This document shows, in pieces, positions 9,255 to 17,669 of a stretch of 64,000 nucleotides of DNA. The DNA is taken from positions 248,001-312,000 of the forward strand of contig JAACSL010000001.1 of assembly GCA_009993955.1 (NCBI GenBank), read 5' to 3'. Below the pieces are notes generated by a model. The model was not told where the DNA came from and did no database searches. It saw nothing but the letters and a program-made list of their open reading frames with translations. A program made the translations under genes and the position numbers. The stretch comes from Paraglaciecola sp. Its GTDB lineage: Bacteria > Pseudomonadota > Gammaproteobacteria > Enterobacterales > Alteromonadaceae. Numbering within the stretch: the first letter of the stretch is position 1; every line of letters begins with the position of its first letter.

Positions 9255-9331
9255 ACAACCGTAGCTCAGTTGGTTAGAGCACTACCTTGACATGGTAGGG
9301 GTCGGTGGTTCGAGTCCACTCGGTTGTACCA
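9255..9331 (+). tRNA. tRNA-Val (anticodon GAC)
   Basis: A 77-base cloverleaf with encoded CCA. The acceptor stem ACAACCG pairs with CGGTTGT, the D arm is GCTCAGTTGGTTAGAGC, and the anticodon stem CTACC/GGTAG encloses loop TTGACAT with GAC at 9289-9291. The T arm contains GGTTCGAGTCC. GAC reads the valine codons GUC and GUU. It has its own promoter upstream. No clear terminator follows, so some transcripts may run into the patatin gene 195 bases downstream. Confidence 0.95.
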
Positions 9332-9526
9332 AATTTGACAGTGTTATTCGTACATCCCCACAACACTGAATAATGTCCTTCACCAAATACCTGCAGTTAA
9401 ACAAAGCCAGTACTTTTTGATGTTGTGCTCGAAACATTACTGCCCCAGCTATCATTTGTGCCTGCCAAGAACCAATAAAAACTGGCATCTTCGCCACCTT
9501 TTCTGACAAAATACATCAAGCAATTT

Positions 9527-10591
9527 ATGAGTTTGATCAATATGTTAGATATTTACGCTGGCACCAACGCCAAAAAAATACTAGAGCGTGATGGTTTTAA
9601 AAGTAGTCATTTTTCAGCCTTTTTAGGCGCAAGTGGCGGCCCCAAGTGGTTCACCCTGTTTGGTTTAGATAAATATTTATTTGGTGAGTTTTTCAAAGAT
9701 CGTCAACAAAACTTGGATTTAATTGGCTCCTCAGCGGGTGCATTTCGCGCTGCATGTTTTGCCCAGCAGGATCCTGTGGCAGCTATTTCTCGTTTGGCCA
9801 AATATTATTCTGAAACCGTTTATTCAAACAACGTGACTCCCGCTGAAATCAGCACAAAAGCGAGAGTGCTGTTACAACAGGTGTTGGGTGAATCAGGCGC
9901 ACGCGAAATCATCGACAACCAAATATTCAAAGCGCATTTTATAGTTGCCAAAACCAAAGGCTTGGTGGCCACCGAAAAGAAGCCGTTGCAGTTGGCCGGT
10001 TTACTGCAAAGCTATGCGTTAAATCGCGTCAATCGACGACTGTTACGCAAACAGTATGAGCGCTATGTCTATCAAAACCCTCGTAGCTCGCTTGAGATCT
10101 CAGATGCTTATAAATTTAATACCCACTACGTTGATTTAACCGAAGAGAATCTACAAGAGGCTTTGTTAGCGTCTGGGTCAATTCCATTGGTCATGCAAGG
10201 TATTCGAAATATTCCTGGCTCTCCCACTGGCATGTACCGAGATGGCGGCATCATCGATTACCACTTCGATATTAAATTAAACAACCAAAAAGGTTTAACA
10301 CTCTATCCGCACTTCAATGCCAATCCAAAAGCAGGTTGGTTTGATAAGGGCCTAAAGCGAAACGTTTCCCCCGATAATTATTGTGATATCGTCATGTTAG
10401 TGCCTTCTCAGCGTTTTATTAGTCAATTACCCATGAGTAAAATTCCTGATCGTGAAGACTTCACAAAGTTGTCTGCGCCAGACAGGATTGCTTATTGGCA
10501 AACGGTATTACGAGAAACAGAAAGGCTTGCTGAATTTTTTAATTTGTTTTTAATACAACCTGATATTGTCAAGATTAAAACCTTAGACTAA
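9527..10591 (+). CDS. Patatin-like phospholipase family protein
   Basis: 354 residues with all patatin landmarks in canonical form: an oxyanion loop around 'GASGGPKW' near residue 34, the nucleophile elbow 'GSSAGAFR' (GxSxG) near residue 67, and the catalytic Asp in 'YRDGGIIDYH' near residue 240. It has no signal peptide or transmembrane segment, so it is probably cytoplasmic or peripheral. Patatins cleave acyl esters of phospholipids or other lipids; this group is uncharacterised. It differs clearly from the divergent patatin at 5347-6918 and is not in the same operon. ATG 9527 is used; ATG 9542 is the alternative. Confidence 0.85.
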   Translation: MSLINMLDIYAGTNAKKILERDGFKSSHFSAFLGASGGPKWFTLFGLDKYLFGEFFKDRQQNLDLIGSSAGAFRAACFAQQDPVAAISRLAKYYSETVYSNNVTPAEISTKARVLLQQVLGESGAREIIDNQIFKAHFIVAKTKGLVATEKKPLQLAGLLQSYALNRVNRRLLRKQYERYVYQNPRSSLEISDAYKFNTHYVDLTEENLQEALLASGSIPLVMQGIRNIPGSPTGMYRDGGIIDYHFDIKLNNQKGLTLYPHFNANPKAGWFDKGLKRNVSPDNYCDIVMLVPSQRFISQLPMSKIPDREDFTKLSAPDRIAYWQTVLRETERLAEFFNLFLIQPDIVKIKTLD

Positions 10592-10901
10592 CTGCGTTTT
10601 TATGCGCTGAGGCTGCTGTTTATTTTATCAATCAGCTTGAATTGTCAGCACACTGAGTAGAATTGACACCATGCGCTTGTTTTACAACCAACGGCATTTT
10701 TTTCATATATTTCAGTTCATTAGTGAACATATAACGAGTATTCAACAGAGTTATCCACAGATTACGTGGATAAACTGCCAAACCATTGAATAAAATGGTT
10801 TTTAGCCTGGCTAAATGCAAGTTTAAATCACCAGCTAGTGTATTGACTTAGGCGCTAGCTATCGCACAATTGGCCTTAATAAACCTCAAGGGAAGACCCG
10901 C
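10592..10901. other. Intergenic region with inverted DnaA-box-like pair
   Basis: 310 bases. The minus-strand ORF of the track here (62 codons) shows no family features and I treat it as chance. The region contains an inverted pair of TTATCCAC sequences (separate entry) and a weak AT-rich hairpin near 10780-10801 (AACCATT/AATGGTT) followed by a T-run. The right end supplies the ribosome site AAGGGAAGA of the ACT gene. Confidence 0.5.
10751..10773. promoter_or_regulatory. Inverted pair of DnaA-box-like sequences
   Basis: TTATCCACA, a perfect match to the strong DnaA box, begins at 10751. GTGGATAA, its inverse, ends at 10773. The two 8-base arms are separated by 7 bases. The position between two convincing genes far from any replication-origin genes makes an oriC unlikely. 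Binding by DnaA is an inference from the sequence alone. Confidence 0.45.
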
Positions 10902-11285
10902 ATGCCAAAACAAACACTTCAAGCCTTGCCCGATACGTTTGTGATCCACAGTTTGCCGGATGATGCAGCTATTCCCAGCTCTGTGTTTAGTGCGCCGGTG
11001 TATTTTATCGGTAAAACGTCAGAAGAATTATCCATTGTAGTACCCGACACCATCGAGCTAGAAAGTGACGATAGTGATAGTGGCTGGCGCGCATTAGAAA
11101 TATTAGGTCCTTTAAGTCTTTCAATGGTGGGGATCATGGCGCAGATAGGCTCAGTACTAGCGGCAGCAAAAGTAAGTATCTTTGTGGTTTCTACTTTTGA
11201 AACCGATTTTTTTCTGGTCAAGCAGCAGGATCTGCAAAAAGCTGCCACGGCATTAACTGCTGATGGTTACAAAGTTAATCTTTAA
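10902..11285 (+). CDS. ACT domain-containing protein (CASTOR/ACT type)
   Basis: 127 residues. The last 65 or so residues show an ACT-like pattern: 'ALEILGPLSLSMVGIMAQIGSVLAAAKVSIFVVSTFETDFFLV' in the middle, then 'QKAATALTADGYKV'. It resembles the small CASTOR/ACT family proteins that bind amino acids; the ligand is unknown. The start ATG 10902 has a good AAGGGAAGA ribosome site. Its TAA stop shares one base with the ATG of the next gene (TAATG), so translation of the EIIA-like protein is probably coupled to it, which suggests the two act together. Confidence 0.8.
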   Translation: MPKQTLQALPDTFVIHSLPDDAAIPSSVFSAPVYFIGKTSEELSIVVPDTIELESDDSDSGWRALEILGPLSLSMVGIMAQIGSVLAAAKVSIFVVSTFETDFFLVKQQDLQKAATALTADGYKVNL

Positions 11286-11788
11286 TGCATCTATTCAGTA
11301 AAATGGTCGATGCGGCAGATGTCCCTCTACATCAACATGCATTGACGTTGCTGAGCCCGGTAACAGGTCGAGTCTTACCCATTGAAAGTGCTGTTGATCC
11401 GCTGTGCAGAGAGCGCTTGTTTGGCGATGGTGTGGTCATTGAACCGAGCGGTTTCCAGCTTTTTTCCCCTCTTGATGCCGTCGTTACTGCACGGCCTGTT
11501 AGTGGTGAAATCATTAAACTACGGGGGAAAAATGGTCTACAGCTTGCAATTCAGTTAGGCATGAATGGACAAAACCTCATGGGCCTGGGTATCAAACATC
11601 GCGTAACACTTGGCGATAAAGTTAAGGCGGGGCAACTGATCCTAGAATTTGACCGTATTGCCATGCGTCAACTTGTCAGCGATCAGGTTGTTTTTACCCT
11701 ACTCAACAGTGATAAAGTACTCGCAATGCAAGGACATTATTTTTCGGTTATGGCCGCGCGCGATCCTGCATTTACCGTATATTGGTGA
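11285..11788 (+). CDS. EIIA-Glc-like protein lacking phosphotransfer histidines
   Basis: 167 residues aligning through the whole EIIA-Glc (Crr) domain: 'LLSPVTGRVLPIE', 'LFGDGVVIEPSG', 'LFSPLDAVV', 'KAGQLILEFD'. In Crr the active-site His90 lies in 'VHFGID' and the assisting His75 about fifteen residues before. Here the matching segments read 'AIQLGMNG' (Gln for His90), and Glu falls roughly at the His75 position. The protein should therefore not carry phosphate in the normal relay, while the fold and binding surface may remain for regulation. It overlaps the upstream ACT gene by one base. Its role is unknown. Confidence 0.8.
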   Translation: MHLFSKMVDAADVPLHQHALTLLSPVTGRVLPIESAVDPLCRERLFGDGVVIEPSGFQLFSPLDAVVTARPVSGEIIKLRGKNGLQLAIQLGMNGQNLMGLGIKHRVTLGDKVKAGQLILEFDRIAMRQLVSDQVVFTLLNSDKVLAMQGHYFSVMAARDPAFTVYW

Positions 11789-11865
11789 GTTTGTTTTGCC
11801 CAAGCAAGCGCTTGCCATGCTAAGATTGCTCCTGATAACTTATTGAATTTTGTGAATTACTTAAT

Positions 11866-12216
11866 ATGACTATTCTGTTTGGCATTAAAAATTGTGACAC
11901 CATAAAAAAAGCCAAAACTTGGCTAACAGAAAAACAAATACCCTTTCAATTTCATGATTATCGTCAAGATGGTATTGACCAAGCTTGGTTACATGCCGCT
12001 GAAAAACATTTGGGTTGGGAAGTCATGTTAAACAAAAAGGGCACAACCTATCGCCAACTGCCCGAAGAGGATAGAGTGGCGCTTGATAGAGAAAAAGCAC
12101 TTGCTTTGCTGCTCCGACAACCGGCGATGATTAAGCGCCCTATTCTGTTTGTTGACAATCACTATTACTGTGGTTTCTCTGACAAACAATACAACGAGAT
12201 TTTAGCAAATGAATGA
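11866..12216 (+). CDS. yffB: ArsC/Spx family reductase-like protein YffB
   Basis: 116 residues with the ArsC-like thioredoxin fold: '[16 protein letters not shown]' at the start, with a single N-terminal Cys at residue 9, then '[14 protein letters not shown]' near the end. YffB homologues are encoded next to dapE in many gammaproteobacteria and have been linked to glutathione-dependent thiol chemistry; their physiological substrate is not settled. The stop lies inside dapE, giving an 8-base overlap and tight coupling. Confidence 0.9.
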   Translation: MTILFGIKNCDTIKKAKTWLTEKQIPFQFHDYRQDGIDQAWLHAAEKHLGWEVMLNKKGTTYRQLPEEDRVALDREKALALLLRQPAMIKRPILFVDNHYYCGFSDKQYNEILANE

Positions 12217-13342
12217 TGTTCTAGCGCTCACCAAGGCATTGATCAATCGAGCATCGGTCACTCCAGATGATGCTGGTTGCCAAGCTATGCTTGCCGAGTT
12301 ACTTGTGCCCTTTGGTTTTATCGTGGAAAAATTAGATTTTGCCGACACCCAAAATGTGTGGTTACGCAAGGGCAGCGACTATCCCGTATTTTGTTTTGCT
12401 GGACACACCGATGTGGTGCCATCTGGACCAGCAGGAAAATGGCAAACCCCGCCTTTCACGGCCACTGAAAAAGACGGTTATTTATATGGTAGAGGTGCCG
12501 CTGACATGAAAGGAAGTCTGGCGGCTATGGTGGTTGCTACTCAGCAATTTTTAAATGCACACCCAGACCATCAAGGCTCTATTGCTTTTTTACTCACCAG
12601 CGATGAAGAAGGGCCATTTATCAATGGCACCACCAAGGTGATTGATACGTTAGAAGCACGTAATGAAAAAATCACGTGGTGTTTAGTGGGAGAGCCTTCG
12701 AGTACTACAACACTTGGCGATGTGGTGAAAAATGGACGCCGCGGTTCACTGACGGGAGACATCATCGTTAAGGGTATTCAGGGGCATGTGGCTTATCCAC
12801 ATTTAGCGCGTAACCCTATTCATCAGTTTGCCCCTGCTCTGACAAAACTAAGTGATGAACATTGGGACAGTGGCAATGCGTTTTTCCCTCCCACCAGTTT
12901 TCAAGTATCGAACATTCAATCTGGTACAGGGGCAGGTAACGTGATCCCAGGGGAATTGCATGCCTGTTTTAACTTCCGTTTTTCAACTGAAGTCACCGAC
13001 CAACAACTGATTGAACGCACTACCGCCATTCTTGATGCTTATGAACTTGACTACAGTATTAAATGGACATTTAACGGACAACCCTTTTTAACCGCAACGG
13101 GAGATTTAGTTGCGGCTACACAAGCGGCGATTAAACAGTGCACAGGCCAAGATACCCTGCTATCTACAGCCGGTGGTACATCAGACGGACGTTTCATCGC
13201 TCCCACTGGTGCGCAAGTCATAGAGCTCGGCCCGGTGAATGCAACCATTCATAAAATCGACGAAAGCGTCAAAATTGCTGACCTGTATACTTTGACCGAG
13301 GTATATACGGACATTCTACGGCGTTTGTTGACATGCCCATAA
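12209..13342 (+). CDS. dapE: Succinyl-diaminopimelate desuccinylase
   Basis: 377 residues, the normal length. DapE removes succinate from N-succinyl-LL-2,6-diaminopimelate in lysine and peptidoglycan precursor synthesis, using two zinc ions. Visible metal-site motifs of the M20 family are '[11 protein letters not shown]' (His/Asp), '[14 protein letters not shown]' (Asp), '[12 protein letters not shown]' (the Glu pair) and '[13 protein letters not shown]' near the C-terminus. The lid/dimerisation domain, about residues 180-290, contains '[14 protein letters not shown]'. It overlaps yffB by 8 bases and the M15 peptidase by 10. dapB, another gene of the pathway, is in this window at 50116. Confidence 0.97.
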   Translation: MNDVLALTKALINRASVTPDDAGCQAMLAELLVPFGFIVEKLDFADTQNVWLRKGSDYPVFCFAGHTDVVPSGPAGKWQTPPFTATEKDGYLYGRGAADMKGSLAAMVVATQQFLNAHPDHQGSIAFLLTSDEEGPFINGTTKVIDTLEARNEKITWCLVGEPSSTTTLGDVVKNGRRGSLTGDIIVKGIQGHVAYPHLARNPIHQFAPALTKLSDEHWDSGNAFFPPTSFQVSNIQSGTGAGNVIPGELHACFNFRFSTEVTDQQLIERTTAILDAYELDYSIKWTFNGQPFLTATGDLVAATQAAIKQCTGQDTLLSTAGGTSDGRFIAPTGAQVIELGPVNATIHKIDESVKIADLYTLTEVYTDILRRLLTCP

Positions 13343-14034
13343 CAAGCAAGCAATTGTTGGGCTTAGACGCCAGTCATCTAGTGCCCTGTGGCGCTAACCA
13401 TCAACTGCAAGCTGAGGTTGCACAAGCTTTTCGTCACCTGCAGGCCGCCGCACAAAACGATGGCATTGACTGTCAGATTGTCAGTAGCTACCGAAGTTTT
13501 GCTGCGCAACAGGCCATTTGGCAACAAAAGTGGTGTGGGCAGCGGCCTTTATTAGACATTGATGAACAGGTGATAGATGGCACTTCGTTAAATGACGAAC
13601 AAAAGCTATTTGCAATTTTAACATGGTCAGCCTTGCCCGGTGCTAGCCGCCATCATTGGGGCACAGACTTAGACGTGTACGATCAACGTCAAGTGGCCAT
13701 GCAACAGCAGCCTTTTAAATTGGTTAATGCAGAATATTGTGAATCCTCGGGGCCGTGTTTTGCTTTAAACAACTGGTTGTCTTTGCATGCTGAAGAGTTT
13801 GGTTTTTACCGCCCTTATGAGCACTTCACGGGTGGCGTTGCCAGCGAGGCCTGGCATGTAAGTTATGCTCCGTTAGCCAAACAGTATCTGCAAAATTTTG
13901 ATTTAGACGCTCTGTTAGACACCCTCTGCCAGGTGAATATAGCGGGAATAGACAGTATAAAAAAACACGCGCTGGACATTTACCACCGTTTCATCCTCAA
14001 TCATGCAGACAAGCCAAGGAAAAAAAGCCAATGA
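13333..14034 (+). CDS. M15 family D-alanyl-D-alanine carboxypeptidase-like protein
   Basis: 233 residues with the VanY/M15B zinc peptidase signature: '[13 protein letters not shown]' near residue 50, '[14 protein letters not shown]' carrying the zinc His and Asp near residue 105, and '[10 protein letters not shown]' with the catalytic Glu and zinc His near residue 175. Such enzymes trim D-Ala from peptidoglycan stem peptides. I see no signal peptide at the annotated start, so either it is cytoplasmic or export is by another route. It overlaps dapE by 10 bases and the small DUF2897 gene by 4, forming one operon linked to cell-wall precursor metabolism. Confidence 0.88.
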   Translation: MPITSKQLLGLDASHLVPCGANHQLQAEVAQAFRHLQAAAQNDGIDCQIVSSYRSFAAQQAIWQQKWCGQRPLLDIDEQVIDGTSLNDEQKLFAILTWSALPGASRHHWGTDLDVYDQRQVAMQQQPFKLVNAEYCESSGPCFALNNWLSLHAEEFGFYRPYEHFTGGVASEAWHVSYAPLAKQYLQNFDLDALLDTLCQVNIAGIDSIKKHALDIYHRFILNHADKPRKKSQ

Positions 14035-14180
14035 GTACATGGTTGGTGGTTGTCATCATCGCCTTGGTGTTTGGTGTGATCATTGGAAATTTGCTGTTAT
14101 TGAGAGCCAGTGCTAAACAGCCACTGCCAAAAACAACAAAAGATAATAATGCTCACTATGAAAAAGATGACGACCAATAA
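14031..14180 (+). CDS. DUF2897-type small membrane protein
   Basis: A 49-codon gene missed by the ORF track. It starts in an ATGA overlap with the M15 peptidase stop and ends with TAA at 14178. The product begins '[20 protein letters not shown]', a single transmembrane helix, followed by a charged tail 'AHYEKDDDQ'. Size, sequence and position after dapE fit the DUF2897 family of alteromonads and Shewanella. Function is unknown. Confidence 0.8.
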   Translation: MSTWLVVVIIALVFGVIIGNLLLLRASAKQPLPKTTKDNNAHYEKDDDQ

Positions 14181-14212
14181 TTAACAAGGGTGTGCTTAGC
14201 GCAAAATATCAG

Positions 14213-14539
14213 TTAACTATCACTGTATCTCACAGCGGTACCACTGATGCTCACCATCAACATGCTGCCGCCCTTTCCCACTACTTCATAATCTATATCA
14301 ACGCCGATCACCGCGTTAGCGCCAATGGAACGCGCTTCTTGCTCTAATTCCATAAAACCAATTTTTCGTGCTTTGGTTAATTCATCTTCATAAGCGCCAG
14401 AGCGTCCGCCGACGATGTCGCGAATGGTGGCAAAAATATCCTTAAATATATTTGCCCCCATTACCGCTTCTCCTACTACGATGCCTAGATAACTCTCGAT
14501 TTTTTTACCTTCCAAATTATTGGTTGTGGTGATGATCAT
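14213..14539 (-). CDS. YbjQ family protein
   Basis: 108 residues, the full length of the YbjQ/UPF0145 family, sometimes called heavy-metal-binding domain proteins. '[33 protein letters not shown]' and '[17 protein letters not shown]' are its conserved segments. It is predicted to form a homo-oligomer; function is uncertain. It lies 13 bases downstream of the HIT gene, probably in the same transcript, and converges on the dapE operon. Confidence 0.9.
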   Translation of the reverse strand: MIITTTNNLEGKKIESYLGIVVGEAVMGANIFKDIFATIRDIVGGRSGAYEDELTKARKIGFMELEQEARSIGANAVIGVDIDYEVVGKGGSMLMVSISGTAVRYSDS

Positions 14540-14552
14540 GTAATTCTCCTTA

Positions 14553-14972
14553 TTAAAATGTTAAGTCTTGAAGCTGTGCGGCAATTTGCATGCAGCGCTC
14601 GTGCATTTGTACTTCATCGTATGGTTTGGCAGGGTGCTGACCCCAAACAGGTTTAGGCCAACTAATATCGCTGCGGTAGCGCACAATATGGTGCAGGTGC
14701 AATTGCGCCACTACATTGCCTAAGGCGGCAATATTTAGTTTGTCTGGTTTAAATAAAGCCTGCAGTACTTGGCTTACCTTCGCTGATTCTTGCCATAGGC
14801 ATTCCTGTTGTTCAGCACTTAAATCGATGATCTCTTTGCAATGAGCCACACGAGGAACCAATATCAGCCACGGGTAATTGGCATCATTTAACAGCAATAC
14901 ACGGCTCAGTGGTAAATCAAAAAGTGTCGTACAATCTTTGGCAAGCTGCGGGTCAAGCGTAAAATCTGTCAT
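14553..14972 (-). CDS. HIT-like domain protein
   Basis: 139 residues with a histidine-triad-like core: 'WLILVPRV' near residue 30 and '[25 protein letters not shown]' towards the end. The triad reads QLHLHHI, so the first His of HxHxHxx is Gln while the central catalytic His is kept. HIT proteins hydrolyse or transfer nucleotides; this alteromonad type is uncharacterised. It starts 8 bases after the astE stop on the same strand. Confidence 0.8.
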   Translation of the reverse strand: MTDFTLDPQLAKDCTTLFDLPLSRVLLLNDANYPWLILVPRVAHCKEIIDLSAEQQECLWQESAKVSQVLQALFKPDKLNIAALGNVVAQLHLHHIVRYRSDISWPKPVWGQHPAKPYDEVQMHERCMQIAAQLQDLTF

Positions 14973-14980
14973 TGCCAGTC

Positions 14981-16048
14981 CTAAATAGTCGTTGGGATCA
15001 CGGTCAAAATCGCTCGTTGGCCTAGGGCGACATTAGCGTTTGGGAACACGATGGCTTCGCCATCTTGCTGACAGCGATATTCTCTATCCCCTTCTGTTGC
15101 CAACAAGTCTCCCTGTTTAAACGTACTAAAATTTGGCTCATCATCACCAAAGGCCAGCTTAAAATTATCAGCCAATTTGTTTATCACTTGATTCACTTGG
15201 TAGATCAAGAAATCACCCGCTTCATAAGGTTTAAGTTGTAAGTCTTGGCCGCTGAGTAAACGCCTTAACATGGTGTCTGCAGCGGCAAATTGACGCATAT
15301 CATTTTGCCCAAAAGGCATGACTTTACCCAATTCAACCGTGAAGGCCTCAGCAGAAAATTGGTTTGAAGAATAATAACTGAATGTCGTGGTTGCACTGCC
15401 CGACAACAGAATAGTGTTGATGCCACAAGCCAGTAAAAATTGTAGTTGCTGTTTATTCCATGGGCGGCCATGGCGAAAAGGATAGACGGCAAATTTGTCG
15501 TTTTTAGACGGTTTGATTGCAGTATGTAGATCATAATGCAGACGCTGGCGAGACGGCTGAGAAGGAAGGCATGTGTAAAAATCTGCTACAGCCTGTTCCA
15601 ATTCTTTTGCTCTTAAGCGTTCACTGTTTACTGCATGTTCTGGTACGTCTTGACTATGGGCGCCACTGAACAATCGGTTGAGATTTTCCTCAATAAAACG
15701 ACTGCCTTTATTCATCGCTGGTAAATTACCAAACAAAAATAATAGGCGATGGGCAACAATTAATTCCCCTCTGAAAATATCACGGACATAGTGTTCACAC
15801 ATCTCAATGGGCGCCGTTTCGTTGCCATGGATGCCGCTTGACAACACAATATCTTTGTCGCCGAATCCAAGCGGTGTAAACGAAATTATGCCCGGCGCCG
15901 CGATATCTACCTGCGTGCCATTTGTCAGCGTAAATGTGAGAGGAATGTCAAAATAAGTTGGCTGGTTGCGACTCAGCTGTAAAAAATCGCCGTACTGCAC
16001 TAATTCTTGGATTAACTGAGATTGTGGCGTTTCTGTTGATGCGGACAT
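14981..16048 (-). CDS. astE: Succinylglutamate desuccinylase
   Basis: 355 residues. AstE performs the last step of the arginine succinyltransferase pathway, splitting N-succinylglutamate into glutamate and succinate with zinc. Visible are 'SSGIHGNETAPIEMCEHYV' with the zinc His and Glu near residue 85, 'LHYDLHTAIKPS' with the second zinc His near residue 170, and 'AFTVELGKVMPFG' with the catalytic Glu near residue 235. It is not in an astCADBE operon; astA lies 24 kb away and astB, astC and astD are not in the window. Confidence 0.93.
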   Translation of the reverse strand: MSASTETPQSQLIQELVQYGDFLQLSRNQPTYFDIPLTFTLTNGTQVDIAAPGIISFTPLGFGDKDIVLSSGIHGNETAPIEMCEHYVRDIFRGELIVAHRLLFLFGNLPAMNKGSRFIEENLNRLFSGAHSQDVPEHAVNSERLRAKELEQAVADFYTCLPSQPSRQRLHYDLHTAIKPSKNDKFAVYPFRHGRPWNKQQLQFLLACGINTILLSGSATTTFSYYSSNQFSAEAFTVELGKVMPFGQNDMRQFAAADTMLRRLLSGQDLQLKPYEAGDFLIYQVNQVINKLADNFKLAFGDDEPNFSTFKQGDLLATEGDREYRCQQDGEAIVFPNANVALGQRAILTVIPTTI

Positions 16049-16141
16049 AAATAACTTCTTTGCGATTAATTAATGCCAATCATAGCCTAAAGCCTATTGG
16101 CCTTAAGCAAAAAAATGTAAGGATCTTTTTTGGTGTACAAA

Positions 16142-17455
16142 CTATTGGCGACGGTTAACCCGTTGCAGTGAATTGCCAACACTTATATCTTGTTGCGCAA
16201 AATGTATGAATTCTTGCATGGGCAGCGCTTTGGAAAACAGAAAACCTTGGCCCTGTTGTAAACCTAAATCTCGCAGAATATGCAGATGTTGTAGGGTTTC
16301 GATGCCTTCTGCCACCAGTTCACAACCTGCCGCTTTGGCGATCAATTGACTGGCTTCGATGATCGCTACGTTAATGGGTGATTTCTCTAGCTCTATCACA
16401 AACGTTTTATCGATTTTTATGGTATCGATGGCAATGTCTCGCATGTAAGCCAAGTTAGAGTAACCTTTACCAAAGTCATCGATGGCCACAGACATGCCCA
16501 AAGAACGAATTTCGGCGAGTTGGCCTCTCACCAACATAGAGTTCGAGAGAGCGACATCTTCGGTTAATTCTAATTCGAGTTGGGCGAGGTCAACCCCGTA
16601 ACGACTGCTTAATGCACTGATGGTGTTAACAAAATTCAGGTCATACAATTGGGTCGGTGATACGTTAACTGACACCTTGAGATTCAAATTGTGCTGTTGA
16701 AAAATAACCACACTTTTGAAGGCTTGTTCTAAGGTCCAATAACCCACTTCGCTCATCATATTGTATGATTCTGCGGCTTCAATGAGCGCCCCTGGAAACA
16801 ATACGCCATCCAGAGGATGGTTCCAGCGCAGCAAACACTCCGCGCCAATAATGGTAAGATTTTGCAGATCAATTTTTGGCTGATAATAAATTTCAAGCTC
16901 GTTTAGGGTTAACGCTCTTTTAATATCAGCTTTTAAAGCAAGGGCACGGCCTCCCCCATCATCTTTAAACACATTAGCAAATTGGAAGTTATCAAACTTA
17001 TTGGATTTTGCCTGTTTAAGTGCAGATTCAGCCAGTGAGAACAACTGATTTACATTCAGGTTGTGACTGGGATTGGCTGCAGCGCCGACATTAAAGTCGG
17101 CAATAAAAGCATGATCTTGACAGGTAATCGGCGTCTTAAAATGTTCGACGAGACGTTGATACATGGTTTGTAGCTGAGAGTAATTGTGTTGCCCTGCGAT
17201 CACCAAACCAAAAATGTCGCCACTAAGACGCCCGACAATGGCATTTTCACTGAATAAAAAACAAATACGGTTGGCAATTTCAAGCAGGATTTGATCACCA
17301 AGGGCATAACCAAAACTACTGCTCACATCAGAGAAGCGCACAACGTCAATCAACAATAAGGATTGCTGCGTATCTTGTTGAATACGATGATTAACTTGCT
17401 CTAAAAAAACATGTCGGTTGGGCATGCTTAGTAAGGACGTGTGCACTTGCTTCAT
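16142..17455 (-). CDS. GGDEF/EAL protein, probable c-di-GMP phosphodiesterase
   Basis: 437 residues with no membrane segment. The N-terminal GGDEF domain (about 1-160) has 'RLSGDIFGLV' in place of GGDEF, so cyclase activity is very unlikely. The EAL domain (about 180-425) keeps the catalytic set: 'ECLLRW' (the EAL glutamate and leucine), 'VNVSP', 'LELTED', 'IDDFGKGYSNLAYM', 'IKIDKTFV' and 'AEGIETLQ'. It should therefore degrade cyclic di-GMP, with the GGDEF half possibly sensing GTP. The leader between glgP and this gene contains a terminator and a 15-base element also found upstream of putA. Confidence 0.87.
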   Translation of the reverse strand: MKQVHTSLLSMPNRHVFLEQVNHRIQQDTQQSLLLIDVVRFSDVSSSFGYALGDQILLEIANRICFLFSENAIVGRLSGDIFGLVIAGQHNYSQLQTMYQRLVEHFKTPITCQDHAFIADFNVGAAANPSHNLNVNQLFSLAESALKQAKSNKFDNFQFANVFKDDGGGRALALKADIKRALTLNELEIYYQPKIDLQNLTIIGAECLLRWNHPLDGVLFPGALIEAAESYNMMSEVGYWTLEQAFKSVVIFQQHNLNLKVSVNVSPTQLYDLNFVNTISALSSRYGVDLAQLELELTEDVALSNSMLVRGQLAEIRSLGMSVAIDDFGKGYSNLAYMRDIAIDTIKIDKTFVIELEKSPINVAIIEASQLIAKAAGCELVAEGIETLQHLHILRDLGLQQGQGFLFSKALPMQEFIHFAQQDISVGNSLQRVNRRQ

Positions 17456-17540
17456 TAAGGCCTATCTACTCCACTTAGGTCTTGTTGCAGACTACGTTGT
17501 TAAGATCTACTCGAGATCCAACAATTCGCCTTAAATACAA

Positions 17541-17566
17541 AAAGCTCAAACCAAGGTTTGAGCTTT
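17541..17566 (-). terminator. Rho-independent terminator after glgP
   Basis: A perfect 12-base inverted repeat (AAAGCTCAAACC / GGTTTGAGCTTT) with a two-base loop, followed on the minus strand by a T5 run. It closes the glgP transcript ahead of the GGDEF/EAL gene. Confidence 0.85.
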
Positions 17567-17606
17567 CCCGTATGCGATATTATACCCAGATAAATGAAAA
17601 CTAAGC

Positions 17607-17638
17607 CACTGTCTTTCCAGAGGAAAACTTAAATAGTG
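17607..17638 (-). promoter_or_regulatory. 15-base element shared with the putA leader
   Basis: On the minus strand the core is TCCTCTGGAAAGACA (17610-17624), flanked by complementary arms CACT and AGTG that could close a small stem. CTATTTA lies just before the core. The same 15 bases occur at 55536-55550 in the putA leader with CTATTTA again before them. It lies between glgP and the GGDEF/EAL gene. The function is unknown; a structured leader or protein-binding site are both possible. Confidence 0.4.
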
Positions 17639-17669
17639 TAGCTAATAGTTTACTCACAGCTTCACTACC

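Noticed and set aside
9282-9509. Minus-strand ORF of 75 codons over the tRNA
   Set aside because: Its C-terminus 'PSGLEPPTPTMSR' is the familiar antisense reading of a tRNA gene, not a protein.
10751-10773. Chromosomal replication origin
   Set aside because: Only two boxes, no AT-rich unwinding region of suitable size and no dnaA, dnaN or mnmG genes nearby.
10632-10820. 62-codon minus-strand ORF in the ACT upstream region
   Set aside because: No ribosome site, no recognisable motif, and it covers the DnaA-box pair.
17607-17638. Glycine or c-di-GMP riboswitch
   Set aside because: CCTCTGGA resembles one strand of a glycine aptamer, but the conserved CCGAAGG core is absent; nothing matches the c-di-GMP-I consensus.
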